From Arsenophonus sp964026495 (GTDB lineage Bacteria > Pseudomonadota > Gammaproteobacteria > Enterobacterales > Enterobacteriaceae), in contig NZ_OZ032148.1 in NCBI RefSeq assembly GCF_964026495.1, positions 558,001 to 622,000 on the forward strand: a DNA stretch of 64,000 nucleotides. Direction: 5' to 3'. The notes under the pieces are model-generated. The model made no database searches. It was not told the origin of the DNA and saw only the letters and a program-made list of their open reading frames with translations. Shown here piece after piece: positions 8,767 through 19,494 of this stretch. Every line of letters starts with the position of its first letter. Positions within the stretch are counted from its first letter, which is position 1. Both the position numbers and the translations under genes were made by a program.

Positions 8767-10461
8767 TTAACCATCAACAGTTTTAACTTTACCTAATAAT
8801 TGCATTTGTATTGGTTTATTTAAAATACGAGTACGTGTTAAATGGTGCAGTAATGCATTTGGGATACCTTTTGGTAATTCTATTGTTGAATGTGAAGCGA
8901 ATAACTTAATATTACCGATATATCGACTACTAATATCAGCTTCATTAGCAATTGCACCCACAATATGACGTACTTCAACACCATCATCACGTCCAACTTC
9001 AATACGATACAATTCCATATTATTACCAATCCTTCTTCGTTCACGACGTTTATTGCGATCAACAACAGTACTATTATTCATACAACGACGTGATTCACGA
9101 GTAGTCAATTCATTACTTCTTGAACGACGAATTACAGGATCTGGAGGTAATATTAAAGGTCTATTGCCTTGCGCTATTTTTAGTAAAATAGAAGCTAAAG
9201 TTTCAAGATCTATCTCTTTATTAGCAATTAATTTAGTAAGTAATGCCCGATATTTTTCTAAATCAGAACTGTTTAATTGTTTTTTAATATTTTCTAAAAA
9301 TTTGTTTTGTCTGCGTTCACTTAAAAATATTGAACTTGGTAACTTAACTTCTACAATTGACTGTTGAATACTACGTTCAATATTTCGCAATAATCGACGT
9401 TCTCGATAATCAACAAACAAAAGAGCTCGACCAGCTCTACCGGCTCTACCAGTACGACCAATCCTATGAACATAAGATTCTACATCCATAGGTATATCAT
9501 AATTTATAACCAAACTAATTCGTTCTACATCTAAACCACGAGCTGCAACATCAGTAGCGATTAATATATCAAGACGACCATTTTTAAATTTTTCTAATGT
9601 TTTTTCACGTAAAGCTTGATTCATATCACCATTTAAAGCTGAACTATTATAACCATTCTTCTCAAGAATTTCAGCAACTTCTATTGTAGTACTTTTTGTA
9701 CGAACAAAAATAATTGCTGCATCGAAATCTTCTGCCTCCAAAAAACGAATCAAAGCTTCATTTTTGCGTATTCCATATACAAACCAATAACTTTGGTTAA
9801 TATCAGGACGTGTTTTTACATTAGATTGAATATTAATTTCTTTAGGTGATTTCATAAATCGACGAGTAATACGACGAATGGCTTCTGGCATTGTAGCAGA
9901 AAATAATATAGTTTGATGTACAGTAGGAATTTGACTCATTATATTTTCAACATCTTCTATAAAACCCATTCTTAACATCTCATCCGCTTCATCAATAACC
10001 AAACCGCGTAAATGAGATAATTTTAAAGTTCCACGTCTTAAATGATCCAACAAACGACCAGGGGTACCAACTACAATATGAGATCCACGTTTTAATGCAC
10101 GTAATTGAGTGTCATAACGCTGACCACCATATAGTGCTACAATATTGACAGTGTAAATATGTTTAGAAAAATCACCCATCGCTCCTGCTACTTGTATAGC
10201 TAATTCGCGTGTTGGTGCTAATACTAAAACCTGAGGAGATTTTAATGTGAGATCTATATTATGAAGCAATGGTAAACTAAAAGCTGCTGTTTTACCACTA
10301 CCAGTTTGTGCCATACCTAACACATCACATCCATTTAATAAATACGGGATACATTTTTTTTGAATTGGAGATGGTTTCTGATAACCCAAGTCGTGCAATG
10401 CAGAAAGAATTGATGCTGATAAACCTAATTCAGCAAAAGATATTTCAGTCTGATTAGTCAT
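8767..10461 (-). CDS. deaD: ATP-dependent RNA helicase DeaD (CsdA)
   Basis: DEAD-box helicase that helps 50S ribosome assembly and mRNA decay at low temperature, partly with the degradosome. Q motif (FAELGLS, PSPIQ), Walker A AQTGSGKT (residues 51-58), PTREL, VIDEADEML, LFSATMP and HRIGRTGRAGR are all present. The C-terminal RNA-binding domain (EVGRDDGVEVRHIVGAI) is retained. At 564 aa it is about 65 residues shorter than the E. coli protein (629 aa); the missing part is the charged, low-complexity C-terminal tail. In E. coli nlpI lies between pnp and deaD; here that gene is gone, leaving 501 bases. Confidence 0.96.
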   Translation of the reverse strand: MTNQTEISFAELGLSASILSALHDLGYQKPSPIQKKCIPYLLNGCDVLGMAQTGSGKTAAFSLPLLHNIDLTLKSPQVLVLAPTRELAIQVAGAMGDFSKHIYTVNIVALYGGQRYDTQLRALKRGSHIVVGTPGRLLDHLRRGTLKLSHLRGLVIDEADEMLRMGFIEDVENIMSQIPTVHQTILFSATMPEAIRRITRRFMKSPKEINIQSNVKTRPDINQSYWFVYGIRKNEALIRFLEAEDFDAAIIFVRTKSTTIEVAEILEKNGYNSSALNGDMNQALREKTLEKFKNGRLDILIATDVAARGLDVERISLVINYDIPMDVESYVHRIGRTGRAGRAGRALLFVDYRERRLLRNIERSIQQSIVEVKLPSSIFLSERRQNKFLENIKKQLNSSDLEKYRALLTKLIANKEIDLETLASILLKIAQGNRPLILPPDPVIRRSRSNELTTRESRRCMNNSTVVDRNKRRERRRIGNNMELYRIEVGRDDGVEVRHIVGAIANEADISSRYIGNIKLFASHSTIELPKGIPNALLHHLTRTRILNKPIQMQLLGKVKTVDG

Positions 10462-10962
10462 GTAAATTGCCTCATGTATTATGTGACCAGTTTACATAAC
10501 TCCTTGAAAAATTTATTATTTTTATTAAAGTGTGAACTGGTTCAAAATTATATACTAAACGAAAAATAAACCTTCATCAAACTATAATGAAGAATGAAAA
10601 AATAGTAATAATATCTTTAATTTTTTAATTAAACTATATTATAAAATATATCTTACTGACTTAACATCATAAAATGATTTGCATGAGTAAAAAAATCTTT
10701 TTTATAATTTAATCAATAAAAATTTAGTAAATTAATAATACTGTAAGATAAATAAAACTGACATCAAAGATGATGTTTATTTTACTAAGACATATCAAAG
10801 TATCGATGCAAAAAAAATATATTTATAAAATATGATTAATTAAAATAAAAAATTCAAATAATAACTTTTAAACATAAAAAATATACTATAGGTTACTTTA
10901 AGATTACTCTAATACTTAAAATATTACATCAAATTTTTATCAACGTTTTAAAACAATCATGT
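10462..10962. other. Spacer pnp-deaD where nlpI is missing
   Basis: In E. coli the lipoprotein gene nlpI (about 885 bases) occupies this position. Here the gap is 501 bases with no frame resembling NlpI. It holds a likely pnp terminator (10761-10776) and a small hairpin CTTCAT / ATGAAG at 10572-10592 in the deaD leader. E. coli deaD has a long 5' leader, so part of this spacer may be transcribed; that is inference. Confidence 0.5.
10761..10776 (-). terminator. Probable terminator after pnp
   Basis: Inverted repeat ACATCA / TGATGT with a 4-base loop. On the minus strand, downstream of pnp, the stem is followed by CAG and then TTTTATTT, giving a terminator-like U tract slightly displaced from the stem. 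It lies nearly 190 bases after the pnp stop, so it is only a candidate. Confidence 0.4.
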
Positions 10963-13068
10963 CTATTTTTTAATGTTTTTTTTAATACCAATTGCTTCTT
11001 TCATACTTAAACGAATTCGACCTTGTCGATCAATCTCTAATACTTTTACTGAAACTTCTTGCCCTAATTTTAAATAATCTATAACTTTTTCAATACGTTT
11101 TTCTGATATTTGAGAAATATGGACCAACCCTTCTTTACTACTACTAATAGCTACAAAAGCACCAAAATCAACAATACGTGTTACTTTTCCATGATAAATA
11201 CGATCAACTTCAATTTCTGCTGTAATCTCTTCAATACGACAAATCGCATCTTTTGCTTTATGACTGTCTGTCGCAGCAATTTTTATTATACCATCATCAT
11301 TAATTTCAATAATAGTACCTGTTTTTTCAGCCAATGATCGAATAACAGAACCACCTTTACCAATGACATCCCTAATTTTATCAGGATGAATTTGAATAAT
11401 ATGAATACGCGGTGCAAATTTAGAAATTTCCTGACGAGGTCGATTAATAGCCTCTTCCATAACATTTAAAATATGCAAACGCGCATTTTTTGCTTGATTC
11501 AAAGCGATTTTCATAATTTTTCGAGTAATGCCTTCAATCTTAATATCCATTTGTAATGCACTTATACCTTCACGACTACCTGCAACTTTAAAATCCATAT
11601 CACCTAAATAATCTTCATCACCTAAAATATCTGAAAGTACAACAAATTTATCATCTTCTTTTACTAATCCCATGGCAATACCAGCCACTGCACTTTTAAT
11701 TGGAACACCTGCATCCATTAATGCAAGTGATGCACCACATACAAAAGCCATAGAAGAAGATCCATTAGATTCAGTAATTTCTGACACTACACGTATAGTA
11801 TATGGAAATTCAAATTGATTAGGCATAACTGCTAATATAGCACGTTTAGCTAAACGTCCATGCCCAATTTCACGACGTTTTGGCGATCCAACCATTCCCG
11901 TTTCACCTACTGCATAAGGTGGAAAATTATAATGAAATAAAACATGATCACTATATTCACCAATTAATTCATCCATGCTCTGAGCATCACGTTCTGTACC
12001 TAAAGTTGTTGTAACTAACGCCTGGGTTTCTCCTCGCGTAAATAATGCCGATCCATGCGTTCTAGGTAATACCCCAATACGTACATCCAGTGAACGTATC
12101 ATATCTTTTTCTCTTCCATCAATACGTGTTTCACCTTTTAACACACGAATACGCACAACTTTTTTCTCTATTTCTAAAAGAATTTCATTTATTTCATCAA
12201 AACTTAAAGAATCATCTTTTTCTAAAATAGCATTAGTAACTTCTTCCTTTATGGAGAGAATATTAATATGACGTTCTTGTTTTGTAACAATACGATATGC
12301 ATCATCTAATCTTTTTTCAGCTAATTTCGCAATACGATTATATAATTCTTCATTAGTAACTTTTGGTTTCCACTCCCATTTTTCTTTCCCAGCTTCCATT
12401 ACCAATTGATTGATATTATCAATGACAATTTGTTGTTGTTCATGACCAAAAAAAATCGCACCCAAAATTTGTTCTTCCAATAATAAATCAGCTGCAGATT
12501 CTACCATTAAGACTGCATTAGTTGTACCCGCTACAATTAAATCTAAACGACTTTTTTTTAATTCATCAACAGTAGGATTTAAAACATATTCATTATTAAT
12601 ATAACCGACTCTTGCAGCACCAATAGGACCATTAAATGGAATACCAGATAATGATAATGCAGCAGAAGCACCAATAAGTGAAACTACATCTGGATTTACT
12701 TGAGGATTAATTGAAATAACTGTAGCAATAATTTGAATTTCATTTAAAAAACCTTTTGGAAACAATGGGCGAAGCGGACGATCAATTAAACGAGCAATAA
12801 GCGTCTCCCCCTCACTAGGACGACCTTCACGACGAAAAAAACTACCTGGGATACGACCAGCAGCGTAAGATCTTTCTTGATAATTAACAGTTAATGGAAA
12901 AAAACTCTGCCCTTCTTTTACTTTTTTTTGTCCAACAACAGTGACAAATACAACTGTATCATCTATATTGATCATAACCGAACCACTTGCTTGACGAGCC
13001 ATTAAGCCAGTTTGCATTATAACGGTATGTTGACCATATTGAAATTTACGAACAATAGGATTCAGCAA
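10963..13068 (-). CDS. pnp: Polyribonucleotide nucleotidyltransferase (PNPase)
   Basis: Trimeric 3'-5' phosphorolytic exoribonuclease and degradosome component. Two RNase PH domains come first (RSYAAGRIPGSFFRREGRPS near residue 80, and GERDAQ-type region with TTLGTERDAQS near 355), then a KH domain (IRDVIGKGGSVIRS) and an S1 domain (GKVTRIVDFGAFV) at the C-terminus. It is 701 aa against 711 in E. coli, losing only tail residues. Order rpsO-pnp is as in E. coli, with a strong terminator between them; E. coli pnp autoregulates through its leader, which cannot be judged here. Confidence 0.97.
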   Translation of the reverse strand: MLNPIVRKFQYGQHTVIMQTGLMARQASGSVMINIDDTVVFVTVVGQKKVKEGQSFFPLTVNYQERSYAAGRIPGSFFRREGRPSEGETLIARLIDRPLRPLFPKGFLNEIQIIATVISINPQVNPDVVSLIGASAALSLSGIPFNGPIGAARVGYINNEYVLNPTVDELKKSRLDLIVAGTTNAVLMVESAADLLLEEQILGAIFFGHEQQQIVIDNINQLVMEAGKEKWEWKPKVTNEELYNRIAKLAEKRLDDAYRIVTKQERHINILSIKEEVTNAILEKDDSLSFDEINEILLEIEKKVVRIRVLKGETRIDGREKDMIRSLDVRIGVLPRTHGSALFTRGETQALVTTTLGTERDAQSMDELIGEYSDHVLFHYNFPPYAVGETGMVGSPKRREIGHGRLAKRAILAVMPNQFEFPYTIRVVSEITESNGSSSMAFVCGASLALMDAGVPIKSAVAGIAMGLVKEDDKFVVLSDILGDEDYLGDMDFKVAGSREGISALQMDIKIEGITRKIMKIALNQAKNARLHILNVMEEAINRPRQEISKFAPRIHIIQIHPDKIRDVIGKGGSVIRSLAEKTGTIIEINDDGIIKIAATDSHKAKDAICRIEEITAEIEVDRIYHGKVTRIVDFGAFVAISSSKEGLVHISQISEKRIEKVIDYLKLGQEVSVKVLEIDRQGRIRLSMKEAIGIKKNIKK

Positions 13069-13302
13069 AATAACACCCTTTTAATAAATAATCATTAATA
13101 TAATAACACCAATACTAACATTTTTCTACATTCCTCATAATTCACAAAAAATTAAATTATTAAGTCTTAATTAGTATTAAGACTATTATAAATTATAAAA
13201 AAAGTAATTTTAAAAAACATCATTAAAAAACAATTTTTTATAATTTATTTTATAAAAATTTTATGTGATTTTAATTTAATTTTAAAAAAATTGTTGTTCT
13301 AT

Positions 13303-13323
13303 AAAAAAGGGGCACACGCCCCC
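13303..13323 (-). terminator. Rho-independent terminator after rpsO
   Basis: On the minus strand GGGGC-GTGT-GCCCC is followed by TTTTTT, 22 bases after the rpsO stop. This GC-rich stem stands out in a GC-poor spacer. E. coli also has an rpsO terminator before pnp, so partial readthrough into pnp is likely. Confidence 0.85.
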
Positions 13324-13344
13324 ATAATTTTTTTTGATCACTCA

Positions 13345-13614
13345 TCAACGACGCAATCCTAAACGTTCAATAATTTTATTATAAGAAATAAGATTTCTGT
13401 ACTTTAAATAATTTAATTGTTTACGACGCTGAGCGACCATTCTCAATAATCCTCGACGACTATGATGATCTTTTTTATGTTTCAAAAAATGCTGTTGCAA
13501 ATGATTTATTTTTTCTGTCAATAAAGCAATTTGAACCTCACTAGAACCAGTATCCTTTTCATTGCGACTATATTTATTAATAATTTGAGATTTTACTACA
13601 ATATTTAGAGACAT
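13345..13614 (-). CDS. rpsO: 30S ribosomal protein S15
   Basis: 89-aa primary 16S rRNA-binding protein of the small-subunit platform, exactly the E. coli length. Core sequence GSSEVQIALLTEKINHLQQH and the H-RRGLL-MV-QRR-LL/NYL segment are conserved. A Shine-Dalgarno-like GGAGT lies just upstream of the ATG. It sits between truB and pnp as in E. coli and ends in a strong terminator. E. coli S15 represses its own translation through a leader pseudoknot; I could not show such a fold here. Confidence 0.98.
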   Translation of the reverse strand: MSLNIVVKSQIINKYSRNEKDTGSSEVQIALLTEKINHLQQHFLKHKKDHHSRRGLLRMVAQRRKQLNYLKYRNLISYNKIIERLGLRR

Positions 13615-13741
13615 AGAATAACTCCAAAATTTTCTTTTTAAAATAATAAAAAACCAATCTCTAATTCAGCTTTCCATGAAACGCAATAAAATCTATTTTA
13701 CGCTGCAATTAATTATAAAACAAGATAACATATAAGTCTTA

Positions 13742-14683
13742 TTAAACATTTTCTAAAATTACACAAAAAGGAACAATTCTATTTTTTTCAACAATTTTTG
13801 CAACACCAATAAATTTATGCATATTACCTTCCGTAACCCTTACTATATTATTGTTTATAAATGAATTTTTATCAATAAAAATTGATTGTCCCTGTTTAAA
13901 ATAAGTTGCAATATTTTCAGAAATATTAATTTCTGGAAAATGATTAACAGCTGTATCTATAGGCAATAAAAATAAATCTATTTTTTTTTCTAAACTATTT
14001 CTTTCTAATTTATATCGTTCTTTAAAATAATTTAATTGTTCTAACGTTACCATAGATTTACTAAGATAATTACCTATTTTTATACGTCTTAAATAAATTA
14101 CATGAGCACCACAACCTAATAATTCACCTAAATCATCAATTATAGTTCGTATATAAGTCCCCTTAGAACAAAAAATATCTAATTCAACTTCATTTTTTTC
14201 CCATCGTGTAAGTTTTAAATCATAAATTGTAATTGCTCTAAATGTACGTTTAATAGTAATACCTTGACGAGCATATTTATAAAGAGGTATACCACGATAT
14301 TTGAGTGCAGAATACATAGAAGGCAACTGCATTAGGTGTCCACGAAATTTATCTAGCGCTTGATCAAGCTGTTGCTTTGTTATATTAATTTTACGTTCAG
14401 AAATAATTTCACCATATGCGTCAGCAGTATTAGTTCTTTGGCCCAAACGCCCAATAACACGATAATATTTATCTGCATTAAGCAAAAATTGTGAAAATTT
14501 AGTTGCTTTTCCTAAACAAATTGGCAACATTCCTGTTGCTAACGGATCAAGTGATCCCGTATGCCCAGCTTTTTTAGCATTAAATAAACGCCGTACTGTT
14601 TGCAAAGCTATATTAGATGAAAGTTTTTTTGGTTTATCTAATAATAATATACCATCAACTGCACGACTAAAATTACACCTCAT
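13742..14683 (-). CDS. truB: tRNA pseudouridine-55 synthase TruB
   Basis: Makes pseudouridine 55 in the T-loop of tRNAs and acts as a tRNA chaperone. The catalytic aspartate lies in GHTGSLDPLATGMLP (about residue 45-48). GILLLDKPKKLSS, PSMYSALKYRG and CSKGTYIRTIIDDLGE are conserved, and a short PUA-like C-terminal domain ends the 313-aa protein (E. coli 314). Its ATG overlaps the rbfA stop (ATGA), so translation is coupled. Confidence 0.97.
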   Translation of the reverse strand: MRCNFSRAVDGILLLDKPKKLSSNIALQTVRRLFNAKKAGHTGSLDPLATGMLPICLGKATKFSQFLLNADKYYRVIGRLGQRTNTADAYGEIISERKINITKQQLDQALDKFRGHLMQLPSMYSALKYRGIPLYKYARQGITIKRTFRAITIYDLKLTRWEKNEVELDIFCSKGTYIRTIIDDLGELLGCGAHVIYLRRIKIGNYLSKSMVTLEQLNYFKERYKLERNSLEKKIDLFLLPIDTAVNHFPEINISENIATYFKQGQSIFIDKNSFINNNIVRVTEGNMHKFIGVAKIVEKNRIVPFCVILENV

Positions 14684-15096
14684 TGATTTTGCTCTTTAAT
14701 AATATGCTCATAACGACGTTTTTCGTCATCAAGCATAATTTTTTTTAACAAATTATCCATTCTTCTTCCTTCAACCAAAGAATTATCATAAAAAAAAATT
14801 AATTTAGGAACAATACGTAAAGACATTGATTTACTTAATAAAGTACGAATTCGTTTTGACATATCACCATTTAATATATGAATACCATTTTTTATATCAT
14901 CAATTTTATCTTCTGGATTTAAGATATTTAAAAAAGTTACGAATACTTTTGCATATGTTAAATCACGTGAAACCTTAATACCGGAAATTGTAACCATTTT
15001 AATACGTGGATCTTTAATTTTTCTATACAGAATAATTGAAATTTTCTTTTGTATTTCCTGAGCAACACGTTGAACACGATCAAATTCTCTTCCCAT
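14680..15096 (-). CDS. rbfA: Ribosome-binding factor A
   Basis: 138-aa KH-fold factor for late 30S maturation and 16S rRNA 5'-end processing. The N-terminal FDRVQRVAQEIQKKIS and central DPRIKMVTISGIKVSRDLTYAKVFV are typical. It lies between infB and truB as in E. coli. The stop overlaps the truB start by 4 bases. The spacer to infB (219 bases) is much longer than in E. coli, typical of the loose packing here. Confidence 0.96.
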   Translation of the reverse strand: MGREFDRVQRVAQEIQKKISIILYRKIKDPRIKMVTISGIKVSRDLTYAKVFVTFLNILNPEDKIDDIKNGIHILNGDMSKRIRTLLSKSMSLRIVPKLIFFYDNSLVEGRRMDNLLKKIMLDDEKRRYEHIIKEQNQ

Positions 15097-15315
15097 GATA
15101 ATATTTTCCTCACTCAGGCATTAAATAAAATAAATCAATAGTAAATTGAATTATTAAAAATAATAATATTATTATTTAATTTTTGAAATTTTGATAATAA
15201 AAAACATATAATTCATTTCAATCAAAAAAACATATTTTTTAAATCTCTATAATGTTCGTTCTAGAAATTACTAATATTATATAAATATTTAATCAATAAT
15301 ATCATTATAAAAATA

Positions 15316-17934
15316 TTAATCTTTAATAAAACTTTTTACAGGAATAACTTCAAATGATTCTATTATATCACCAAGACGTACATCATTATAATTTTTTATA
15401 ACAATCCCACATTCCATACCATTTCTGACTTCATGAACATCATCTTTAAATCTACGTAATGATTCTAATTCACCTTCATAAATAACAATATTATTTCGTA
15501 ATACACGAATAAGATTATTACGTTTAATTATACCTTCAAGCACCATACAGCCAGCAATTGAAAGACATGTTGGTGATTTAAAAACATTCCGTATTTCTGC
15601 TAATCCAATTATTTTTTGTTGATATTTAGGTGTTAACATTCCGAACATAGCTTCTTTGATTTCATCAATAAGATTATAAATTATGGAATAATACCGTAAC
15701 TCTAAATTTTCAATTTCAATAATTTTTTTTGCACTTGCATCAGCTCGAACATTAAAACCAATAATCATAGCATTAGAAGCAGAAGCTAATGTAGCATCAG
15801 TTTCTGTAATACCCCCAACACCAGAACCAATAATTTTTACTTTTACTTCATCATTTGATAACTTTTCTAAAGTATTACTAATTGCTTCACAACTACCTTG
15901 TACATCAGTTTTTAATACAATATTTAACTCAGAAATTTTAGAATCTTCTATATTATCAAACATTTTTTCTAATTTTGATTTTTGTTGATTTGCTAATTTA
16001 ACTTCCCTAATTTTACTTTGACGATAAAGTGCAACTTCACGTGCTTTTTTTTCATTAGTTACTACTGTTATTTTATCACCTGCTGAGGGTATATTTGATA
16101 AACCTAAAATTTCGACTGGCATAGATGGTCCAGCAGTATTAACATCTATTCCTAATTCATTACGCATTCCACGAATGCGTCCATATTCAAAACCACATAA
16201 TACAATATCACCTTTATTTAATTTGCCTTCTTGTACTAAAATAGTAGCAACTGGACCTCGACCTTTATCTAAATAAGCTTCAATAACAACCCCACTTGCC
16301 ATACCAGTATGAACTGCTGTTAACTCTAATAATTCAGCTTGTAATAAAATAGCTTCTAATAACTCATTAATACCTATACCTTTTTTAACTGAAACATTAA
16401 CAAATTGATTTTCACCACCCCATTCTTCAGTTAAAATACCATACTTTGAAAGTTCATGTTTTATATTTTCTATATCACCTTCATTTTTATCTATTTTATT
16501 TAATACTACAACAACTGGAACATTTGCCGCTTTAGCATGTTGAATGGCTTCTATCGTTTGAGGCATTACGCCATCATCCACAGCAACCACCAAAACAATA
16601 ATATCTGTTATTTTTGCACCTCGCGCACGCATTGCAGTAAATGCAGCATGTCCTGGCGTATCCAAAAAAGTAATTATACCTTTATCTGTTTTAACATGAT
16701 AAGCCCCTATATGTTGTGTAATACCACCTATTTCTTCAGAAGTAACTTGAGTAGACCGAATACAATCAAGTAATGACGTTTTACCATGATCAACATGACC
16801 CATAATAGTTACAATTGGAGCACGTGATTCTTTAATGGTGACACCAAAATTATTACGATTTTGCAAAATTGATTCTTCTAATTCATTTTCACGACGTAAA
16901 ATAACTTTGTGTCCCATTTCTTCTGCTACAAGCTGTGCTATTTCTTGCTCAAGAACTTGATTAATAGTTACCATTAATCCCATTTTCATCATTTTTTTAA
17001 CAACTTCTGAACCTTTAATAGCCATTTTATTAGCCAATTCAAAAACAGAAATAGTTTCACCAATAACAACATCACGGTTAATAACCGTAATAGGTTTAGT
17101 AAAACTTTGTTGTAAAATACTACTTTTTTTCTGTTTAACTTTATTTTTACTAGTACGCACTACCACTCGTTCTTCTTCACGAGCAGCTTTTTCTGAATGT
17201 TTATAATTTTTTTTCTGTCGCGCAACTTTATTACCTCGATGACGAGTTCGACGACCTTCTTCTGGAATATCATTTTCATCTTCAACTACATGAGCATGTC
17301 GATAACTTATAAAATGACAGTTTTCATGATAATGAACATCATTACTGTTCCGATAAGTAGGATTTTCTTCTGCTATATGACATACTTCTTCAGTAACAAG
17401 TTGGGAATCAGCTTCAACCTTATTTTTTATTTCTTGTTCATTTTTACGTTTTGGCGTTACTGTCTGAATTTCAAATTTCTTTTTTTTAGAAATAACAAAC
17501 ATAGAATCTTGATGAAATTTAGATATTTTTTTATTATTTTTATTTTCTTTTATTTTTTCTTTTTTAGTTGTTTCAAATTTTATTTTTTTTTCTGTCTCAT
17601 CATTTACTTTTTCTTCTATATGATTTATTACTAATAGATCACGATCAAGATATGTACGCTTTTTACGCACTTCAATATTTACTGATTTACTTTTCCCACC
17701 AATACCAGTAATGCTCAATGTACTACGAGTTTTTCGTTGTAGTATTAATTTACCAGTTTGGTTATTTATAGTGCCATCTTCATGATTTAAATATGCAAGC
17801 AAATGCTCTTTTTCTTTTTGTGTTACAACATCATTTTCAGTTTTTTTTATTCCTGCAACCGCAAACTTTTGTATTAACCATTCTACTGAAGTTTGAATTT
17901 CTGCTGCTAATGATTTTACAGTTTTATCTGTCAT
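15316..17934 (-). CDS. infB: Translation initiation factor IF-2
   Basis: GTPase that places initiator fMet-tRNA on the 30S subunit. At 872 aa (E. coli 890) it keeps the N-terminal IF2-N fold (KSLAAEIQTSVEWLIQKF), a Lys/Glu-rich linker, a second IF2-N unit (VFELANKMAIKGSEVVKKMMKMG) and the G domain: G1 GHVDHGKTSL, G3 DTPGHAAF, G4 NKID. Domains II-IV follow through to EVIPVKSF. AGGAAGGAA precedes the ATG. It follows nusA after 21 bases in the conserved operon. The neighbouring initiator tRNA-Met gene is its partner in function. Confidence 0.97.
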   Translation of the reverse strand: MTDKTVKSLAAEIQTSVEWLIQKFAVAGIKKTENDVVTQKEKEHLLAYLNHEDGTINNQTGKLILQRKTRSTLSITGIGGKSKSVNIEVRKKRTYLDRDLLVINHIEEKVNDETEKKIKFETTKKEKIKENKNNKKISKFHQDSMFVISKKKKFEIQTVTPKRKNEQEIKNKVEADSQLVTEEVCHIAEENPTYRNSNDVHYHENCHFISYRHAHVVEDENDIPEEGRRTRHRGNKVARQKKNYKHSEKAAREEERVVVRTSKNKVKQKKSSILQQSFTKPITVINRDVVIGETISVFELANKMAIKGSEVVKKMMKMGLMVTINQVLEQEIAQLVAEEMGHKVILRRENELEESILQNRNNFGVTIKESRAPIVTIMGHVDHGKTSLLDCIRSTQVTSEEIGGITQHIGAYHVKTDKGIITFLDTPGHAAFTAMRARGAKITDIIVLVVAVDDGVMPQTIEAIQHAKAANVPVVVVLNKIDKNEGDIENIKHELSKYGILTEEWGGENQFVNVSVKKGIGINELLEAILLQAELLELTAVHTGMASGVVIEAYLDKGRGPVATILVQEGKLNKGDIVLCGFEYGRIRGMRNELGIDVNTAGPSMPVEILGLSNIPSAGDKITVVTNEKKAREVALYRQSKIREVKLANQQKSKLEKMFDNIEDSKISELNIVLKTDVQGSCEAISNTLEKLSNDEVKVKIIGSGVGGITETDATLASASNAMIIGFNVRADASAKKIIEIENLELRYYSIIYNLIDEIKEAMFGMLTPKYQQKIIGLAEIRNVFKSPTCLSIAGCMVLEGIIKRNNLIRVLRNNIVIYEGELESLRRFKDDVHEVRNGMECGIVIKNYNDVRLGDIIESFEVIPVKSFIKD

Positions 17935-17955
17935 TCTATTCCTTCCTACTACAAA

Positions 17956-19476
17956 TTATTTTGAATCATTTCCAAACCAACAAATATTACGTGCTGCCAT
18001 AATAATTTCACCAGCTTGTGCATCATCCATACCTTTTTCAATATCTCTTAAATCACCAATACCTTGTTCAGCAAGATCTTCTAAAGTATAAATACCATGA
18101 TTAGCAAGCTTTTTTGCTAATGATTCATTTACACACCATAATTTTGATAAATGATCCGTTGGTTGATTATTACCTCCTCTCATACTCTTTTTTTTAGCTA
18201 ATTTCAATGTAGTTAACGCAGCTTTTGCTTGTTCACGTAACACATGAATTTTTTTTTCATGAAGACCCTTAATTTCTAATAATTCATCGATTGGTACATA
18301 AGCTAATTCTTCTAGTGTAGAAAAACCCTCTTCAACAAGAAGAGCAGCAAATTTCTGATCAATATCAAGATATTTCATAAAAGTATCAATAGATATATTT
18401 GCTTCTGCTTGATGTTTAGCTTGAAGTTCTTCTGTAGTCATGATATTTAATTCCCATCTATTATCCCTGCGATGATGTTTTAATAACTGAGAAGCTAAAC
18501 GAACATTTTGACCATTACGACCAATTGCTTGGGGTAAATTATTACTTTCAACAGCAACATCCATCGTATACTTATCTTCATCGACTACAATAGAAATTAC
18601 ATCAGCAGGTGCCATAGCATTAATAACAAATTGTGCAGGATTTTCATCCCAGAGCACAATATCAATACGCTCACCATCAAGTTCACTTGATACTGCTTGC
18701 ACTCTTGCACCACGCATCCCAACGCAAGCACCTATTGGATCAATACGTTTATCATTAGTTTTAACTGCAATTTTTGCTCGTGAACCAGGATCACGAGCAG
18801 CAGTTTTAATTTCAATAATTTCTTCGTTAATTTCAGATACTTCAATTCTAAATAATTCAATCAACATTTCAGTACGAGAACGGGTAATAAATAATTGCGC
18901 TCCTCTAGCTTCTGGACGTAAAGCATAAAGTACACCACGCAAACGATCACCAGGATGAAAATTTTCACGTGGTAACATATCTTCTTTTAAGATCACACCT
19001 TCTGCATTATGACCTAAATCTAATATAATATTGTCACGATTAACTTTTTTTACGACTCCAGTAATAATTTGACCTTTCCGTTCACGAAATTGCTCAATAA
19101 CCATAGCTCTTTCAGCTTCACGAACTTTTTGAACAATTACTTGTTTTGCTGTTTGAGTGGTAATTCTATCAAAAATTACTGAAGCGATTTGTTCTTCTAC
19201 ATAATCTCCTAAGTTAATTTTTGAATTTTCAAATTTTGCAGCATCTAAAGTAATTTCAAGTGTTGGTTGAGTGACTTCATTTACTACTAACCAACGTCGA
19301 AATGTATCAAAATCTCCTGTTTTGCGATTAATATTAGTACGAACATCAATTTCTTGTTCATATTTTTTTTTTGTAGCTGTTGCTAATGCGGTTTCAAGTG
19401 CCTCAAATATCTTTTCACGAGGAAGAGATTTCTCATTAGAAACCGCCTCGACAACAGCTAGAACTTCTTTATTCAT
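17956..19476 (-). CDS. nusA: Transcription termination/antitermination protein NusA
   Basis: RNA polymerase-binding factor for pausing, termination and rRNA antitermination. The 506-aa protein has the N-terminal polymerase-binding domain (EVLAVVEAVSNEKSLPREKIFEALE), an S1 domain (GVVKKVNRDNIILDLG), two KH domains (DPIGACVGMRGARVQAVSSEL; AIGRNGQNVRLASQL) and both C-terminal acidic repeat domains, which some reduced genomes lose. It heads the intact part of the operon; the gene normally before it, rimP, is a pseudogene ending 18 bases upstream. Confidence 0.97.
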   Translation of the reverse strand: MNKEVLAVVEAVSNEKSLPREKIFEALETALATATKKKYEQEIDVRTNINRKTGDFDTFRRWLVVNEVTQPTLEITLDAAKFENSKINLGDYVEEQIASVIFDRITTQTAKQVIVQKVREAERAMVIEQFRERKGQIITGVVKKVNRDNIILDLGHNAEGVILKEDMLPRENFHPGDRLRGVLYALRPEARGAQLFITRSRTEMLIELFRIEVSEINEEIIEIKTAARDPGSRAKIAVKTNDKRIDPIGACVGMRGARVQAVSSELDGERIDIVLWDENPAQFVINAMAPADVISIVVDEDKYTMDVAVESNNLPQAIGRNGQNVRLASQLLKHHRRDNRWELNIMTTEELQAKHQAEANISIDTFMKYLDIDQKFAALLVEEGFSTLEELAYVPIDELLEIKGLHEKKIHVLREQAKAALTTLKLAKKKSMRGGNNQPTDHLSKLWCVNESLAKKLANHGIYTLEDLAEQGIGDLRDIEKGMDDAQAGEIIMAARNICWFGNDSK

Positions 19477-19494
19477 TCTAGTTGCCTCGAAACT

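Noticed and set aside
17197..17634. 145-codon open frame on the + strand inside infB
   Set aside because: Antisense of the Lys/Glu-rich IF-2 linker, giving Phe/Ile-rich nonsense; no independent coding signal.
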